Positions 9,044 to 20,586 of a DNA stretch of 64,000 nt are shown here, piece by piece; positions within the stretch are counted from its first letter, which is position 1; each line of letters opens with the position of its first letter. The notes beneath the pieces are model-generated. The model did not search any database. It was not told the DNA's origin and saw only the letters and a program-made list of their open reading frames with translations. Made by a program: the position numbers and the translations under genes. The stretch is from NCBI RefSeq assembly GCF_000149955.1, contig NC_030991.1:1460747-1524746 (forward strand). The letters run 5' to 3'. This DNA comes from Fusarium oxysporum f. sp. lycopersici 4287. Taxonomy: Eukaryota; Ascomycota; Sordariomycetes; Hypocreales; Nectriaceae.

Positions 9044-9589
9044 ATCTGGGGTAACCGACAAACTCTAGATTATAACTAATAAGTAATAAAATAACTATAA
9101 AAGCTTCTAGGTTTATAAAACTTAACCGTAAGATTATATTAAGAAAACTTTTATATTAAGAAATTAATATAAGTGCTAAAAATCGTAAGTTTTACTTTTA
9201 AGTCTGGTTTTAATATTTCTATATTAGTAGGGGTATTACTAAACTTAGGCCAATAATAATAAGCGCAATTAGTATAAGAGAAATATTAAGATAATAATAA
9301 GCTATTATTCTAATAATTATATAAAAGGCAAATTATAAATATATAGTTACTATATTTATATAATATAATAAGTGACTTTAAGTAACGGCTAAAATATAAA
9401 TATAAAGGAAGGGCTATATAGTAATATTTCTACTAGCTAAGCTTAAATAATTAGTAAATATAAATAAATCTATTAGCTTCTATCCTATAGACCTAACTCA
9501 GATTATATAAGTATCTTACGTTCCATTTATAATCCTATAGTCCTAGGTAATATATAGGTCTACTCCTCTACCTCTATTTACATAACCTA
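9044..9589. other. AT-rich RIP-like tract
   Basis: Very high AT with TA-rich runs and stops in all frames. This is consistent with an RIP-degraded repeat. No family can be read. Confidence 0.5.
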
Positions 9590-10393
9590 CTTAAAGGTTG
9601 CCTCCCCTTATCTTACTTTCTCCTTGGCCGTCTCCATAAAGGAATCCCAGTAAGACCAAATGCTACGCAATAGATAATTGCCCTCATAGTCCTCACCCCT
9701 TCTTATTATCTTCTTAATAGTAAATCTATTACCAAATTTCTCAATAAGGAGCTTTACAATATAGGAGATATCCTTAATCATCTAATGCATTATAAGGTCG
9801 CTGCCATCCAGAATACCGCAGCCACATAATACTAACGTAATATATTTTACATTAGTAAAAAGGAAGATATCTTAGAGGCGCTTCTATATCCATCTAGCAG
9901 CCTCGCCTATCCCATGCCGATAATATACACTCTCTAGGTCATCTATCCCACTATCACTATCGCAGCCTTCCTCGTGGAGGTAAAAGTCATCAATTACATC
10001 ATATAAGTCAATAATTACAGTAATGCTATCTTTAATTAGCGGCACAATAGGGACCTTTATTTTATAGTCGCCAAAGGTATCGGTCATAAACTCGCACAGC
10101 CAGTGCAGTCGCACATTAAAATGGTTTTCGCCATAGTACACATCAGAAGCCTCCTTAACCAGCTGCTTACCAGTCTCATCTTTACCCATAAAGTGCTGTT
10201 GGCGTAGGAGGACACCATCAGCAATTTTGGCGTTCAAGGAGCCATCATCATCTGCCTCATCAATGAGGACCGGTTGCTATTGCACGAGGTATTGTCGGAA
10301 GAGATCGCGCCTTTTCAGTGGAGATAACGAGGCAAATTGGGGGACGGTACGACCGCCAAGCATACGGCGGATCGTAGTAGCATGGTAATCCAT
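9590..10393 (-). pseudogene. F-box-like fungal hypothetical gene, RIP-damaged
   Basis: Reading minus from an ATG at 10393 gives MDYHATTIRRMLGGRTVPQF, then an in-frame TAG at 10279-10277. An open stretch follows (10237-9884) with ASDVYYGENHFNVRLHWL and ITVIIDLYDVIDDFYLHEEG. Further left comes NVKYITLVLCGC...FGNRFTIKKI with more TAA/TAG codons. The layout, with a YGENxFxV block followed by a hydrophobic strand near VKYITLVL, is typical of F-box-associated or F-box-like fungal hypothetical proteins. The stops fit C-to-T (RIP) changes. Not expected to be functional. Confidence 0.45.
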
Positions 10394-11049
10394 TCTATAT
10401 TGGATGAATGAGAATAATAAGAATGGGGATAAAAATAAAAATAGATATTAAACTCGAGATTAAATATAGAACTTAGTTATACGGTAGGCGTGATAGGTAA
10501 ATAAGTAAGAATGTATAGTAGTGAAGAAGGGGAAGTATGTGCTAGAGCAGATCTAGGCTAGGAGGTTACTACTTATCCAATATGATTTTCTATGGTCCGT
10601 GCACTTAACCCTGACGGTATCCCCTACATCGCTTAGCAATTAACGAATTATTTTTAGTAAGAAATAAAATGGCGCTAACATAACATAAGGTAGCCGCGTC
10701 TACGTCCCAGTGATAATAGAAAAGACATGAAAAAATGCATAAATGTAAAGCTCAACCTTGCGATTATAATGGTAAGTTTTGTTTCGTCGAGGCGCTATTA
10801 TTTATGGCTAAATCATTCGGACTTATCGTAGACTTTAGTTTTTATGTTCGCCAGTTAATAAGGGTTGCCTATAAAAAGCACCCAATCAGGGTATGATTTT
10901 ATTTGCCATATAGAGATATAGCGGTTGCATTTTTACTATTACCAACCAGTAGGAAAAAGAAAGTTTAATATTAAAAAATAAACAAAAGAGGGGGAGTTCT
11001 TATAAGAGGACCAGTCTTGGAAATTATTCAGTTCATAGTGTTACTATTG
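10394..11049. other. AT-rich tract, nothing recognised
   Basis: Decayed sequence with no ORF. The part from about 10560 is slightly richer in GC but unassigned. Confidence 0.4.
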
Positions 11050-11097
11050 CTTAGGGTTAGGATAGGGTTAGTATTAACTATCTAAGCTATCTCTGCC
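11050..11097 (+). repeat. Telomere-like repeat, inverted partner at 24242-24290
   Basis: CTTAGGGTTAGGATAGGGTTAG followed by a shared non-telomeric stretch (TATTAACTATCTAAGCTATC). Nearly the same 48 bp occurs in reverse orientation at 24242-24290. Units match TTAGGG loosely, with one GGATAGGG variant. It may be an old interstitial telomere tract or just a dispersed repeat. Confidence 0.5.
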
Positions 11098-11459
11098 AGC
11101 TTGCTTTACTTCTAGCTATATACAGCTTATAAGGAGGGGAGATTTTTCTAGAGAAATAAGTAAAAGGAAGTAAGAAGGGAATAAAGAGTATAAAAAGAGT
11201 AAAGAGATTATAAGGAAATAAAAGAGAGGATAAAGTAAAGAAATACTAGCCGATATAGACGGAATAGTAAGAGAGAGAGGGATATAGCTATAAAGAAGGT
11301 AGAGAGAGAGATATAGATATAAGGAAGGTAAGAGAGATAGTAAAGGTATAGAAGAAATAGAAGAAGGAAATCCTATAGATACCTAGAGCTTTCTATTATA
11401 TATTGCGCCTTAGGGTATACTAAAGACTCCTATAGGTACTTTATATCCTTATATATATT
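11098..11459. other. Purine-rich AT tract
   Basis: About 11150-11340 is a strongly purine-biased plus strand (repeated AAGGAAGTAAGAGAGA-like runs). No coding sequence read. It may be an RIP-decayed repeat. Confidence 0.35.
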
Positions 11460-11712
11460 GCATTAATTTGCGGATTTCCTTGGTGAAGTCCTTATTTTAA
11501 TTTGTAATAACTCCTGCTTATTTTATTATAAGTCCTAATGTCTATACTTATTATATAAATTTATACCCTCCCTCTAGTATCTATTTAAGGAGTTATTCTT
11601 TAGCTTTAATAGTTCCTATATTAAAGTCTAATTATTAGCTAATTGTATTAGCTCTTTTATTATTTAATCCCTTACGGTAAATAATAATAGAATTAAACTT
11701 ATATAGGTATTT
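11460..11712 (-). pseudogene. RIP-mutated Ty3/gypsy pol fragment (RNase H end)
   Basis: Minus-strand translation with stops reads IIYRKGLNNKRANTIS...LDFNIGTIKAKE and VITN-NKDFTKEI. This is the end of RNase H and the linker before integrase in Ty3/gypsy pol. It is the continuation of the pol remnant at 17.5-20.5 kb, and the two pieces are split by the young chromovirus. Confidence 0.6.
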
Positions 11713-11953
11713 TGTCACAGCGTAAGACCAGACCAGGTTACCCTAGACCGATAGGCCAAGTGGATCTCAGTCACGTGGCGATACGTTATCGCAGAAGATC
11801 TTGACCGACCGCCAGATAGCTCCCGAACGTAGCTCCTCGAGCTACGTCTTGTCAATAGAGCCTGACCTGCCGGCAGTGCCTATCCGTAGCAATAGAACCT
11901 ATCCGCCTAAAGCGTTCCCTGTTCACCTGTATTCCCGAGCCTGACCCGTGACA
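11713..11953 (+). repeat. 5' LTR of chromovirus
   Basis: Starts TGTCACAG and ends CCGTGACA, so the six terminal bases are themselves inverted. It contains a hairpin, ACGTAGCT (11827-11834), CCTCG loop, AGCTACGT (11840-11847). Identical to the 3' LTR. Related diverged solo LTRs are at 21072 and 23213. Confidence 0.9.
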
Positions 11954-11969
11954 CTACGTAGCTCCTCCC
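11954..11969 (+). other. Candidate primer-binding site (possible self-priming)
   Basis: Directly after the LTR comes CTACGTAGCTCCTCCC. It does not start TGG as a tRNA-primed site usually would. ACGTAGCTC (11956-11964) is complementary to GAGCTACGT within the LTR (11839-11847), so a Tf1-like self-priming mechanism is conceivable. This is inferred from 9 bp of complementarity. Confidence 0.35.
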
Positions 11970-11987
11970 CTTTGGACGCTGAACGCA

Positions 11988-13397
11988 ATGCCTACCCACC
12001 CGATTCCCCCGGCTATCCCAGGGAACCGCGCCGAATATGAGGCGCAATACGCGAAAGACCCCGATAGATGGTATCAGTACCTAAGTGAAGCCTATGCCTG
12101 GATGGCAGCGCAAGAAGAAGGTCAAACCGCTACTGATCGGAAGCTTATAGAGCTTCAAGTCCAAGTCGAAGCCCAGCAGGAGGAAATTCTAAACCTCCAG
12201 AATATAATACAGACAATGCAAGTCGAGAAGTCCGCAGCGATGATGCAGAAGTCATGGATAGAGGACCGACTGGATAAGAAGGAGAAGGAACTAGAGATAG
12301 CCCAGGGCAAGGCCTATAAGGCTCAAGAGGAAGCCCGTCAAGCCGTGGCCGCCCGACTCCCTACTGTAGCAACCCTGACACCCGTCACATCTGACCCTGA
12401 TGCTAAGGCACAAATAGCTGAGACTATGGAAACGCCTTCACCTCCTGCTACACAATCTGCCGCCTCCGCCCAGCTTTCAGAACGAATCCCCGACCCTGAT
12501 AAGTTTAAAGCAACCCGCGCCGACCTACGACGCTTCTGTGACGCCGTCACTGAGAAGCTAAGCCTGAACCGAGACCGCTATCCAACCCCTATCAGTCGTA
12601 TGGGCTATGTGAACAGCCGGCTGAATGATGATGCCTATAAACTCATACAGCCGTATATTCGTCATGGAATTTGCCGCCTACCTGACTATACTGATATCCT
12701 AGATATCCTGCAGGGTGCCTATGGAGACCCTAATGCAGCCCGAACTGCACGAAGAAAGCTAGACACCCTTCGACAAGGCAATAGAGACTTCTTCTCCTTC
12801 CATGCAGAGTTCCAGAGCCTAGCCTTAGAAGGCGGCATAGAAGGTGACGCCCTGGCCCCCTTCCTAGAGAAGGCCGTCTCGAAGGAACTATCAGAAATGC
12901 TCCTCCATAACCCGCCTGCCGATTACAGCTACCACACCCTCGTATCCCACTTCCGAGGACTAGATATCCGCCTGCAAGAACACCGCGAGAGGACCCGACC
13001 CTATATCTCCAGGAAACCGACTACCACAGCTTATGTTAGACCTACCTATATCCAGACCACACGACAGGAAAGGAAGTCTCCCTCACCTCAAAGGGGCCGT
13101 AGCCCCCCAGAGAGAGCCCAGCCCTCAGGCGACCCTATGGACCTAAGCAACCAACGCCGCTACCAGCGCCCCAGCTATCGTCGGGAAAACAACCAATGCT
13201 TCCGTTGTGGCTCATCTACTCACTATATCCGCGACTGCCCTGAACCAGATACCGGCCCAGCCAAGTTCCGACATGCCGCTATCACCTATAGTCCGCGCCA
13301 CCCCAGCCGTCAGGAGTCTCCTAAGTCCCCGACCTCTAGCCGATCTGACTCCCGTAACTCGCAAATCCATCAGGAAAACGGGGCAAGCCTGTCCTAA
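11988..13397 (+). CDS. Chromovirus Gag
   Basis: 469 codons. The N-terminal half has a coiled-coil-like Glu/Gln-rich stretch (about 50-115). The capsid-like region is at about 160-330 ([47 protein letters not shown]). A Pro/Arg-rich linker follows, then a CCHC zinc knuckle, C404-x2-C407-x4-H412-x4-C417. It builds the virus-like particle and binds element RNA. The stop at 13395-13397 overlaps the open pol frame, which lies in -1 relative to gag. Confidence 0.9.
   Translation: MPTHPIPPAIPGNRAEYEAQYAKDPDRWYQYLSEAYAWMAAQEEGQTATDRKLIELQVQVEAQQEEILNLQNIIQTMQVEKSAAMMQKSWIEDRLDKKEKELEIAQGKAYKAQEEARQAVAARLPTVATLTPVTSDPDAKAQIAETMETPSPPATQSAASAQLSERIPDPDKFKATRADLRRFCDAVTEKLSLNRDRYPTPISRMGYVNSRLNDDAYKLIQPYIRHGICRLPDYTDILDILQGAYGDPNAARTARRKLDTLRQGNRDFFSFHAEFQSLALEGGIEGDALAPFLEKAVSKELSEMLLHNPPADYSYHTLVSHFRGLDIRLQEHRERTRPYISRKPTTTAYVRPTYIQTTRQERKSPSPQRGRSPPERAQPSGDPMDLSNQRRYQRPSYRRENNQCFRCGSSTHYIRDCPEPDTGPAKFRHAAITYSPRHPSRQESPKSPTSSRSDSRNSQIHQENGASLS
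13373..13379 (+). promoter_or_regulatory. Candidate -1 frameshift site GGAAAAC
   Basis: The pol frame has no stop from 13358 into pol (previous stop TAA at 13355), so it overlaps the last 40 nt of gag in the -1 frame. Within the overlap, G-GAA-AAC (zero frame GAA AAC) is a near-match to the X-XXY-YYZ slippery rule. Alternatively pol could start by reinitiation at 13508. Weak evidence. Confidence 0.3.
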
Positions 13398-13507
13398 GTC
13401 GGCGACAGGCTCTCGCCTCTCCAATACCCGCACTGAAGATCAGACTATCTACTGCCGCCGTCCATGGGATCCCTATCGAAGACGAAGGGAACCAACGTTC
13501 TAACCTG

Positions 13508-16500
13508 ATGATTCTACCAGCTAACCTAATACCGACTGGGAAAGACCCTATACCCTCCTACGCCATGACCGACAGCGGGGCGGAAGGGAAAGGATTTATC
13601 GATGAAAGCTGGGCAAAGTCCCAGAACTTACAGCTTTACCCCCTAAAGAGACCATTCGAGATAGAGGTCTTCGACGGCCGACCCGCCGAGAGTGGGCAGA
13701 TTACCCACTATGTCCGTGCCGGACTCCGGATCGCAGACCATTTCCAGAAGAGTATGCTATTCTACGTCACCCGGCTAGCCAGCTATCCCATAGTCCTAGG
13801 GATGCCCTGGCTAAAACAGCATGACCCCCAGGTGGGCTTCGCAACCCACACCTTCACCTTTAATAGCCCATACTGCCAGAAGTTCTGTAATACGCCAGCT
13901 AAACCTACAAAAATCAAAGCCCTACAGACCATCCCAAAGAAATTCCTCCGCCAACTAGAACAGAGCATCCCTAAGAACCTAAGGAAGAAGGATATCCTCC
14001 CTATATCCCTAAAGGCTGTCCGATTATACAGCCAGAGACCAAGCTGCCGCTTCTACACCATCACACTCGAACAGATTGACCGAGGACTACAGGATAAGAC
14101 CGAAGATTTCCAGTTGCCCGAGGAATTACAAGAATTCCAAGACGTCTTCTCGCCTAAGGAAGCCGAGAAGCTACCCCCGCACCGATCCGGAGACCACCAC
14201 ATCGAACTGGTACCTGGAGGGAAGCTACCCTTTGGGCCACTATATGGAATGTCTCGTGAGGAGCTGAGAGCCCTACGAGAGTGGCTTAGGGAGAACCTAC
14301 GCAAGGGATTTATCCGACCTAGCTCTTCGCCTGTCGCGTCGCCAGTACTTTTTGTAAAGAAACCCGGCGGCGGACTTCGATTCTGCGTGGACTACAGAGC
14401 CCTAAACAACATCACAGTCAAGGACCGCTACCCGCTGCCCCTGATCAAAGAGTCCCTAAACAACCTATCCGGCATGAAGTACTTCTCCCGTATAGACATC
14501 GTATCTGCCTTTAATAACCTCCGAATAAGGAAGGGCGAAGAATATCTCACAGCCTTCCGAACACGCTTTGGATTATACGAATCCCTAGTCATGCCCTTCG
14601 GACTAACAGGAGCCCCTGCAACCTTCCAACGTTATATCAACGACGCCCTAAGAGAACACCTAGATATATTCTGTACAGCCTACCTAGATGATATCCTGAT
14701 ATACAGCCGAACCCGAGAGGAACATATAGAGCACCTTAAGCTGGTGCTCCAGAAGCTCCGAGCCGCAGGGCTCTATGCCAATCCTGCTAAATGCGAATTC
14801 CTAGTTAAGGAGACGAAGTTCCTAGGCCTAATCGTGGGCCAGGAAGGGATTAGAATGGACCCTTTGAAAGTCGAGACGGTCAAGAACTGGAAGACACCGA
14901 CCTGCCTGACAGATGTGCAAGCCTTTATCGGCTTCGGGAACTTCTATAGGAGGTTCATCCGTGACTTCTCAAAGCTCACGGCACCCTTGAACAGACTGAC
15001 GAAGAAGGACGTGCCCTTCGTATGGGATGATGCCTGCGAGAAAGCTTTCCTAAAGCTGAAGGAAGCCTTTACAACAGCCCCGATCCTACGCCCGTTTGAC
15101 TGGACCAGAGATGTAATCCTTGAGACCGATGCCTCTGACTACGTCTCGGCGGGAGTGCTATCGCAATATGACGACGAAGGAAGGCTACACCCGGTAGCCT
15201 TCTTCTCAAAGAAACACACAGCCACCGAGTGTAACTACGAGATATATGATAAGGAACTGATGGCAATTATCCGCTGTTTTGAGGAATGGAGACCCGAACT
15301 AGAGGGCGCACCCTCGCCGATCAAGGTGATCACAGACCACAAGAACCTAGAGTACTTTACGACAACGAAGCTACTGAACCGAAGACAAGCCCGTTGGTCC
15401 GAGTTCCTATCTCGTTTTAATTTTCAAATTAGCTATCGACCCGGAAAGCAAGGAGTTAAGCCCGATGCTCTGACCAGGAGGTCAGAAGACCTGCCTCAGG
15501 AGGGGGATGAGCGCCTGGCGCATCAGAGCCAGGTAATCCTAAAGAAAGAGAATTGGCAGCTTCCACCCTTGAAGGTTCAGAGGGCCCGTATACGCCAGCC
15601 GCACCTACAAATACCTGCAGCCCCAGCAGAACCAAGTCCTTCCATAGACTTGCCGGGGGATATCGACCGCCTATTAGAAGAGGGTTACCAGACCGACGAC
15701 GACCTACAGTCAATACTGCAGGCCGTAAGAGAAGGCGCCCAGCGCCACCCGAAGATCACCCTGGCCGAGTGCACTATCGTACAAGGCCGACTACTCTATC
15801 GAGACCGCGTTTATATTCCAGACCACAACCCCCTGAAGGCTGCCCTGCTGAAAGCAAGTCACGAACACCCCATAGCAGGCCACCCAGGCCGCGCCCGCAC
15901 TTATGACCTACTCTCACGCGACTACTACTGGCCTGGAATGCTATCTTATGTAGAACGATGGGTTAAGAATTGTCACACCTGCCGAAGATCGAATCCCGCC
16001 CGAGATGCAAGACAAGGAGTCCTAAAGCCCCTGCCCGTGCCAGAGCGAGCTTGGCAGCACCTATCAATGGACTTTATAACCCACCTGCCACCTAGCGAAG
16101 GGAACGATGCTATCCTGATCATAGCCTGCCGACTTACGAAGATGAGACATATTATAGCCTGCAAGGGAACCTGTGATGCCGAAGATACCGCCCGATATTA
16201 CCTAAAGGAAGTGTGGAAGCTACATGGCCTTCCACAGACTATAGTATCTGATCGAGGACCTCAGTTTGTGGCTGAATTCTGGAAGAAGCTTAACCAACAG
16301 CTATCCATCAACGCCCTTCTATCAACCGCATATCACCCCGAAACCGATGGACAGACCGAGCGGCTAAATGCCATACTAGAGCAGTACCTGAGAACCTATG
16401 TGTCATACCTGCAAGACGACTGGAGCCGATGGCTCCCCCTGGCCGAGTTCGCAGCGAACTCATTAAAGTCTGAGACCACTAGGATATCCCCGTTCTTCGC

Positions 16501-17152
16501 GAACTATGGATTTAACCCCCGGATGGGCTTTGAGCCTACTATCACAGTCAGAGGAACCCCTGCCACGAGAGATGCGGAACAGTTCGCACAGACGATGAAC
16601 GAGATACTAGAGTACTTACGCTCCGAGAGCATAGCCGCACAAGCCCGTTACGAAGACCAGGCGAACCGTCATAGAAGACCCGCCAGATGCTATCGAGAAG
16701 GCGACTATGTCTGGCTCGATGCCCGGAATATCAAGACCTTGAGGCCACAGAAGAAGCTAGACTGGAAGAACATCGGTCCCCTTAAGATCACAAAGGTCAT
16801 CTCCCCATATACCTACCGGTTAGATCTGCCTGCGAGCATGAAGATACACCCGGTGTTTCACACGAACCTGCTCAGACCCGCCGCCACCAACCCCTTGCCA
16901 GGCCAGAACCCAGACCCGCCGCCGCCTATCGAGGTCGAAGGAGTGGAAGAGTGGGAAGTGGAAGATATCCTCGATTCCCGTTGGGATCGCCGCGGCCGTG
17001 GAGGCCGCCCCAGACTGAAGTACATAGTGAAATGGGCAGGATACACCGACCCAACTGAAGTCCCTGCCGACTACGTGGATAACGCTGCTGAGGTCGTAGC
17101 CAACTTCCACAGGAGGTATCCCGATAAGCCGGGACCGCAGAAAAGGGCCTGA
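13508..17152 (+). CDS. Chromovirus Pol: protease, RT, RNase H, integrase, chromodomain
   Basis: 1,214 codons counted from the first ATG, but the frame is open from 13358, so pol is probably made as a Gag-Pol fusion. Aspartic protease DSG starts at D22. RT core YLDD is at 392-395. RNase H DAS has D541. Integrase zinc-binding residues are H787 and H792 region and C822/C825. The integrase DDE triad is D855, D915, E951, with exactly 35 residues between the last two. The C-terminus (about 1147-1200) is a chromodomain: [11 protein letters not shown]...[21 protein letters not shown]. All catalytic motifs are intact and no stop is present, so the element may be active. Confidence 0.93.
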   Translation: MILPANLIPTGKDPIPSYAMTDSGAEGKGFIDESWAKSQNLQLYPLKRPFEIEVFDGRPAESGQITHYVRAGLRIADHFQKSMLFYVTRLASYPIVLGMPWLKQHDPQVGFATHTFTFNSPYCQKFCNTPAKPTKIKALQTIPKKFLRQLEQSIPKNLRKKDILPISLKAVRLYSQRPSCRFYTITLEQIDRGLQDKTEDFQLPEELQEFQDVFSPKEAEKLPPHRSGDHHIELVPGGKLPFGPLYGMSREELRALREWLRENLRKGFIRPSSSPVASPVLFVKKPGGGLRFCVDYRALNNITVKDRYPLPLIKESLNNLSGMKYFSRIDIVSAFNNLRIRKGEEYLTAFRTRFGLYESLVMPFGLTGAPATFQRYINDALREHLDIFCTAYLDDILIYSRTREEHIEHLKLVLQKLRAAGLYANPAKCEFLVKETKFLGLIVGQEGIRMDPLKVETVKNWKTPTCLTDVQAFIGFGNFYRRFIRDFSKLTAPLNRLTKKDVPFVWDDACEKAFLKLKEAFTTAPILRPFDWTRDVILETDASDYVSAGVLSQYDDEGRLHPVAFFSKKHTATECNYEIYDKELMAIIRCFEEWRPELEGAPSPIKVITDHKNLEYFTTTKLLNRRQARWSEFLSRFNFQISYRPGKQGVKPDALTRRSEDLPQEGDERLAHQSQVILKKENWQLPPLKVQRARIRQPHLQIPAAPAEPSPSIDLPGDIDRLLEEGYQTDDDLQSILQAVREGAQRHPKITLAECTIVQGRLLYRDRVYIPDHNPLKAALLKASHEHPIAGHPGRARTYDLLSRDYYWPGMLSYVERWVKNCHTCRRSNPARDARQGVLKPLPVPERAWQHLSMDFITHLPPSEGNDAILIIACRLTKMRHIIACKGTCDAEDTARYYLKEVWKLHGLPQTIVSDRGPQFVAEFWKKLNQQLSINALLSTAYHPETDGQTERLNAILEQYLRTYVSYLQDDWSRWLPLAEFAANSLKSETTRISPFFANYGFNPRMGFEPTITVRGTPATRDAEQFAQTMNEILEYLRSESIAAQARYEDQANRHRRPARCYREGDYVWLDARNIKTLRPQKKLDWKNIGPLKITKVISPYTYRLDLPASMKIHPVFHTNLLRPAATNPLPGQNPDPPPPIEVEGVEEWEVEDILDSRWDRRGRGGRPRLKYIVKWAGYTDPTEVPADYVDNAAEVVANFHRRYPDKPGPQKRA

Positions 17153-17194
17153 TGGATGAGACCACGGAGTGCCCATCTCGACAGAGCTCGATGC

Positions 17195-17206
17195 TAGAGA
17201 GGGGGA
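17195..17206 (+). other. Polypurine tract of chromovirus
   Basis: AGAGAGGGGGA lies just before the 3' LTR, in the expected position for the plus-strand primer. Confidence 0.7.
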
Positions 17207-17209
17207 TAC

Positions 17210-17450
17210 TGTCACAGCGTAAGACCAGACCAGGTTACCCTAGACCGATAGGCCAAGTGGATCTCAGTCACGTGGCGATACGTTATCGCAGAAGATCTTG
17301 ACCGACCGCCAGATAGCTCCCGAACGTAGCTCCTCGAGCTACGTCTTGTCAATAGAGCCTGACCTGCCGGCAGTGCCTATCCGTAGCAATAGAACCTATC
17401 CGCCTAAAGCGTTCCCTGTTCACCTGTATTCCCGAGCCTGACCCGTGACA
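17210..17450 (+). repeat. 3' LTR of chromovirus
   Basis: 241 bp, reads identical to the 5' LTR, and is followed by the TATTT target duplication. Confidence 0.9.
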
Positions 17451-17455
17451 TATTT

Positions 17456-20400
17456 AGTATATTATATCTATCGCTTATTTAATTCTTATATTATAGTAAA
17501 GTATATAATATTCTAATAATTTATATAGACTTTAATTTAGTACTTACTTCCTATAAGGTAGTATTAAAATTCTTTAAAGTAGTTAAAAATTACTAAGAAT
17601 TCTTTATTATATATAGGGTAGTTAAGTTTAGCTTTATGCAATTTATATAAATAGAATATAATAGGGTATAGTTTGCCGTTATTATTATATTATTTAATCT
17701 ATCCTCCTAAAGTAAAGTTAGATATATTTATTTCTAGCTTAATTTCTTTATTTAGGTTAAATATTATTAGAATTAGTTTACTAAGGATAGCTTCTTTAAG
17801 CTATTTAAATACTTATTATACCTTATTATTCTATTTAAAGGGTTTATCTTTTTTAGTTAACTCTATAAGTAGATTTATAATTTTACTAAAGTCTTTAATA
17901 AATTATCAGTAGTAATTAGTAAAACCTAAAAAGGCTTATGTTTTTTTAATATTATTAGGGACTTTTTAATTAGCTATAGTAGAGATTTTTTTCTTTTTTA
18001 TATATATTTCTTTTGGCATAATAGTATACCCTAAGAAGTCTACTTCTTAAATGTAAAAGTAACTTTTCTCTAGTTTAATTAATAGCTTAGTATTCTATAG
18101 TAGCTATAAGACCTTATAGATATATTCCCTATAGTCTTCTTTATTATCTAAGAAAATTAGGATATTATTTAGGTAGTATACTATAAAGATATTAAGGTAC
18201 TACTATAAAATATAGTTAATTATCCACTAGAATATTATAGGTATATTAATAAGACTAAAAGGCATTATTAAATACTTAAAGAGTTTAAACTTAATATAGA
18301 ATGCCGTCTTCTATTTATCTCCTTCTTTAATTTATATAAGGTTATAGGCGCCTTTAAGGTCTAAAGCGATAAAGATCTATTTTCCTTATAGTTAATCTTT
18401 TAGTTTTATAATTAATAGAAGTAATATTTTATCCTTAACTATAAGTGTATTTAATTCTTAGTAGTTAATAACTAGTTATAACTTTCTATTTTTCTTAGGT
18501 ATAAATATTATAGGTACTCCTACTAATAAGATAGATAGTTAGATATATCCCTTTATTAGACTATTATCTATATATTCTTATAATTCTNNNNNNNNNNNNN
18601 NNNNNNNNNNNNNNNNNNNNNNNNNNNNNNNNNNNNNNNNNNNNNNNNNNNNNNNNNNNNNNNNNNNNNNNNNNNNNNNNNNNNNNNNNNNNNNNNNNNN
18701 NNNNNNNNNNNNNNNNNNNNNNNNNNNNNNNNNNNNNNNNNNNNNNNNNNNNNNNNNNNNNNNNNNNNNNNNNNNNNNNNATTTAGTATTCTTTCGGTAT
18801 ATTATGCAGTTAGTCCTAGCTTAGTTCTTTAATATCTTACTTAAAAAGAATGCTTAGGATCTATTGTTTTTTACCTATTATATACTATTTTTATATTTCT
18901 TCTAAAGTTAGTAAGTTCTTTACCTTATATTTACCCTTATTGCTTCTTTTTATAGTCTGGGTTTAAGATCTCTTATTATTTATTATAATTGTTTTTATAT
19001 TATTATTTGAAGTTTTTAAGATAAAAACTTAGCCGGTTATCTAATTAATATTTAGGTTTATACTTTTAAGCTATAATATTCCTAAGAGAATATTACTACT
19101 TTCTCTTAATAGTATGATATTAATACTAATTCCTTAATTCTTATCTAGGGTATAGATCTTAAGATAATTAGTCTCTTAATTTATAATCCTATTATTATAG
19201 TTAAATAGCTATTTTTCTATATTAATTAGTAGGTAAGGATTTTATTTTCTTTTCTATAGAATCCCTAGCTTTATAATTAGTCTAGGATTAATAAAGTTTT
19301 ATTATACTCTATAATCGATCTATATATTTAGCTATCTCCCCTTAATCTAAACTTATAATATTAGGCATTTAAGCTTATCGCTTTATATAGCTCTTAAAGC
19401 ACTTAATAGTTTAAGTTATTCTTAACTGTATACTTTACTTATCTATAGCTCTATTATAGATAATATTTATCTTTTCCTAAGTTATCTTCTATTTATTTAA
19501 AGTAAATATTTTTAAACCCCTGGTGGATACCTTAAGATATTTCTTTAAATTATTAGGTTAGTTCTTCTATATCTTCTGGTTCTTCTGCCCTTATTAGGTA
19601 GTTATATTTTCCATTTATAAGTTCTTTAAACTCTTTATTAGCCTTTTTAATAGCTTATATACTCTATTAAACTGCCTTAATAGTTTTTTAATCTTTTTAC
19701 TAATTTTAATAATAGGCTAGGTTAAATTATAGCTTTATTACTTTAAGTAATTTATATTAATTATATATTAAGTATCTTATTATTTCTTTAGGTATATAGG
19801 GTCTACTATTAGGTATTCCTAGGATAATAATAGGAAAGTAATTATTATCCTTTTTACTTTTAAGGTATATTTTATATTACTAGTATCTATAGGATACCTA
19901 TAAGATTTTATTATATTAAGGATATATAGGTATAGTTCTAATATTATCTTTAATATTAAACTTAGGTTCCTTATAATATAGGTTTAGGGCCTTATTTATA
20001 TAATAGGCTTTAATATATATATTTTCTATTTCTATAGTGTCTATATATTCCTTTACACTTTAGATATATATATCTTCCTTATTGATATAAGTATATAATC
20101 CTTATTTATCGTATAAGGGTTAATATTCTTATTTCTATTTATTCTTAAGTTCTTTATCCCTCTTTTATAGGTACCTAGCAGTTACTTTTATTATATTACC
20201 TCTATATTTTATACTTTAGGAGTGTTATTATTAGACTATATGTATTTTATATACTGCTTTGTATTCTTTAAGTATAAATTCTTCTTTCTATTAAATTATA
20301 GTTTTAATAGGAATATTATTAAGTTACTAATTAACTATTTTTTATAATTATACCTAATTATCTAGTTTATTTAATAATTATAGTAATAATATAGGAGTAA

Positions 20401-20581
20401 TTATAACTCCTAGGGTCTAAGCGTTCTTCCTTTACTTTATATATCTCTTATATGCTTTTTATACTCTTTTCTAACCTTCTTCCGTCTTTTAGTATTATTT
20501 ATTCTATTATCTCTTTAATTCCCTCTATTAGTTAGTAGTTATAGCTTTATATTAAGGTATTAATACTTCTTCTTTAGTTAG
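17456..20581 (-). pseudogene. RIP-mutated Ty3/gypsy pol (protease to RT)
   Basis: The minus-strand translation is full of stops but recognisable. At about 17660-17910 it reads FIKDFSKIINLLIELTKKDKP and IKLEINISNFTLGGQI (RT thumb and start of RNase H). At about 18000-18210 it reads NNILIFLDNKEDYREYI and LLIKLEKSYFYI-EVDFLGY (RT palm, YxDDILxF region). At about 19050-19400 it reads LGIPQLESINP, the protease end motif. AT content is extreme and CpN-to-TpN loss is consistent with RIP. An assembly gap (18588-18780) interrupts it. This is the host of the young chromovirus. Its gag is to the right. Confidence 0.65.
18588..18780. other. Assembly gap (193 N)
   Basis: Run of N inside the RIP-decayed retroelement. 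Confidence 1.
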
Positions 20582-20586
20582 GAATA

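Larger units (their letters stand above)
11708..17455 (+). mobile_element. Apparently intact chromovirus (Ty3/gypsy) with identical LTRs
   Basis: A complete LTR retrotransposon: 241-bp LTRs (11713-11953 and 17210-17450), 5-bp target duplication TATTT on both sides (11708-11712, 17451-17455), gag, pol with C-terminal chromodomain, and a polypurine tract. I found no difference between the two LTRs by reading, which implies very recent insertion. It lies inside the pol region of an older RIP-mutated element and is itself GC-rich and un-RIPped. The chromodomain suggests targeting to heterochromatin-marked repeats, consistent with its location. Confidence 0.9.

Noticed and set aside
11050..11097. 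True telomere end
   Set aside because: Only about three degenerate TTAGGG-like units, internal to the window, followed by shared non-telomeric sequence.
17673..17912. Plus-strand 79-codon hydrophobic ORF in AT-rich DNA
   Set aside because: The opposite strand reads as RIP-mutated RT/RNase H. The ORF is a by-product of AT bias.
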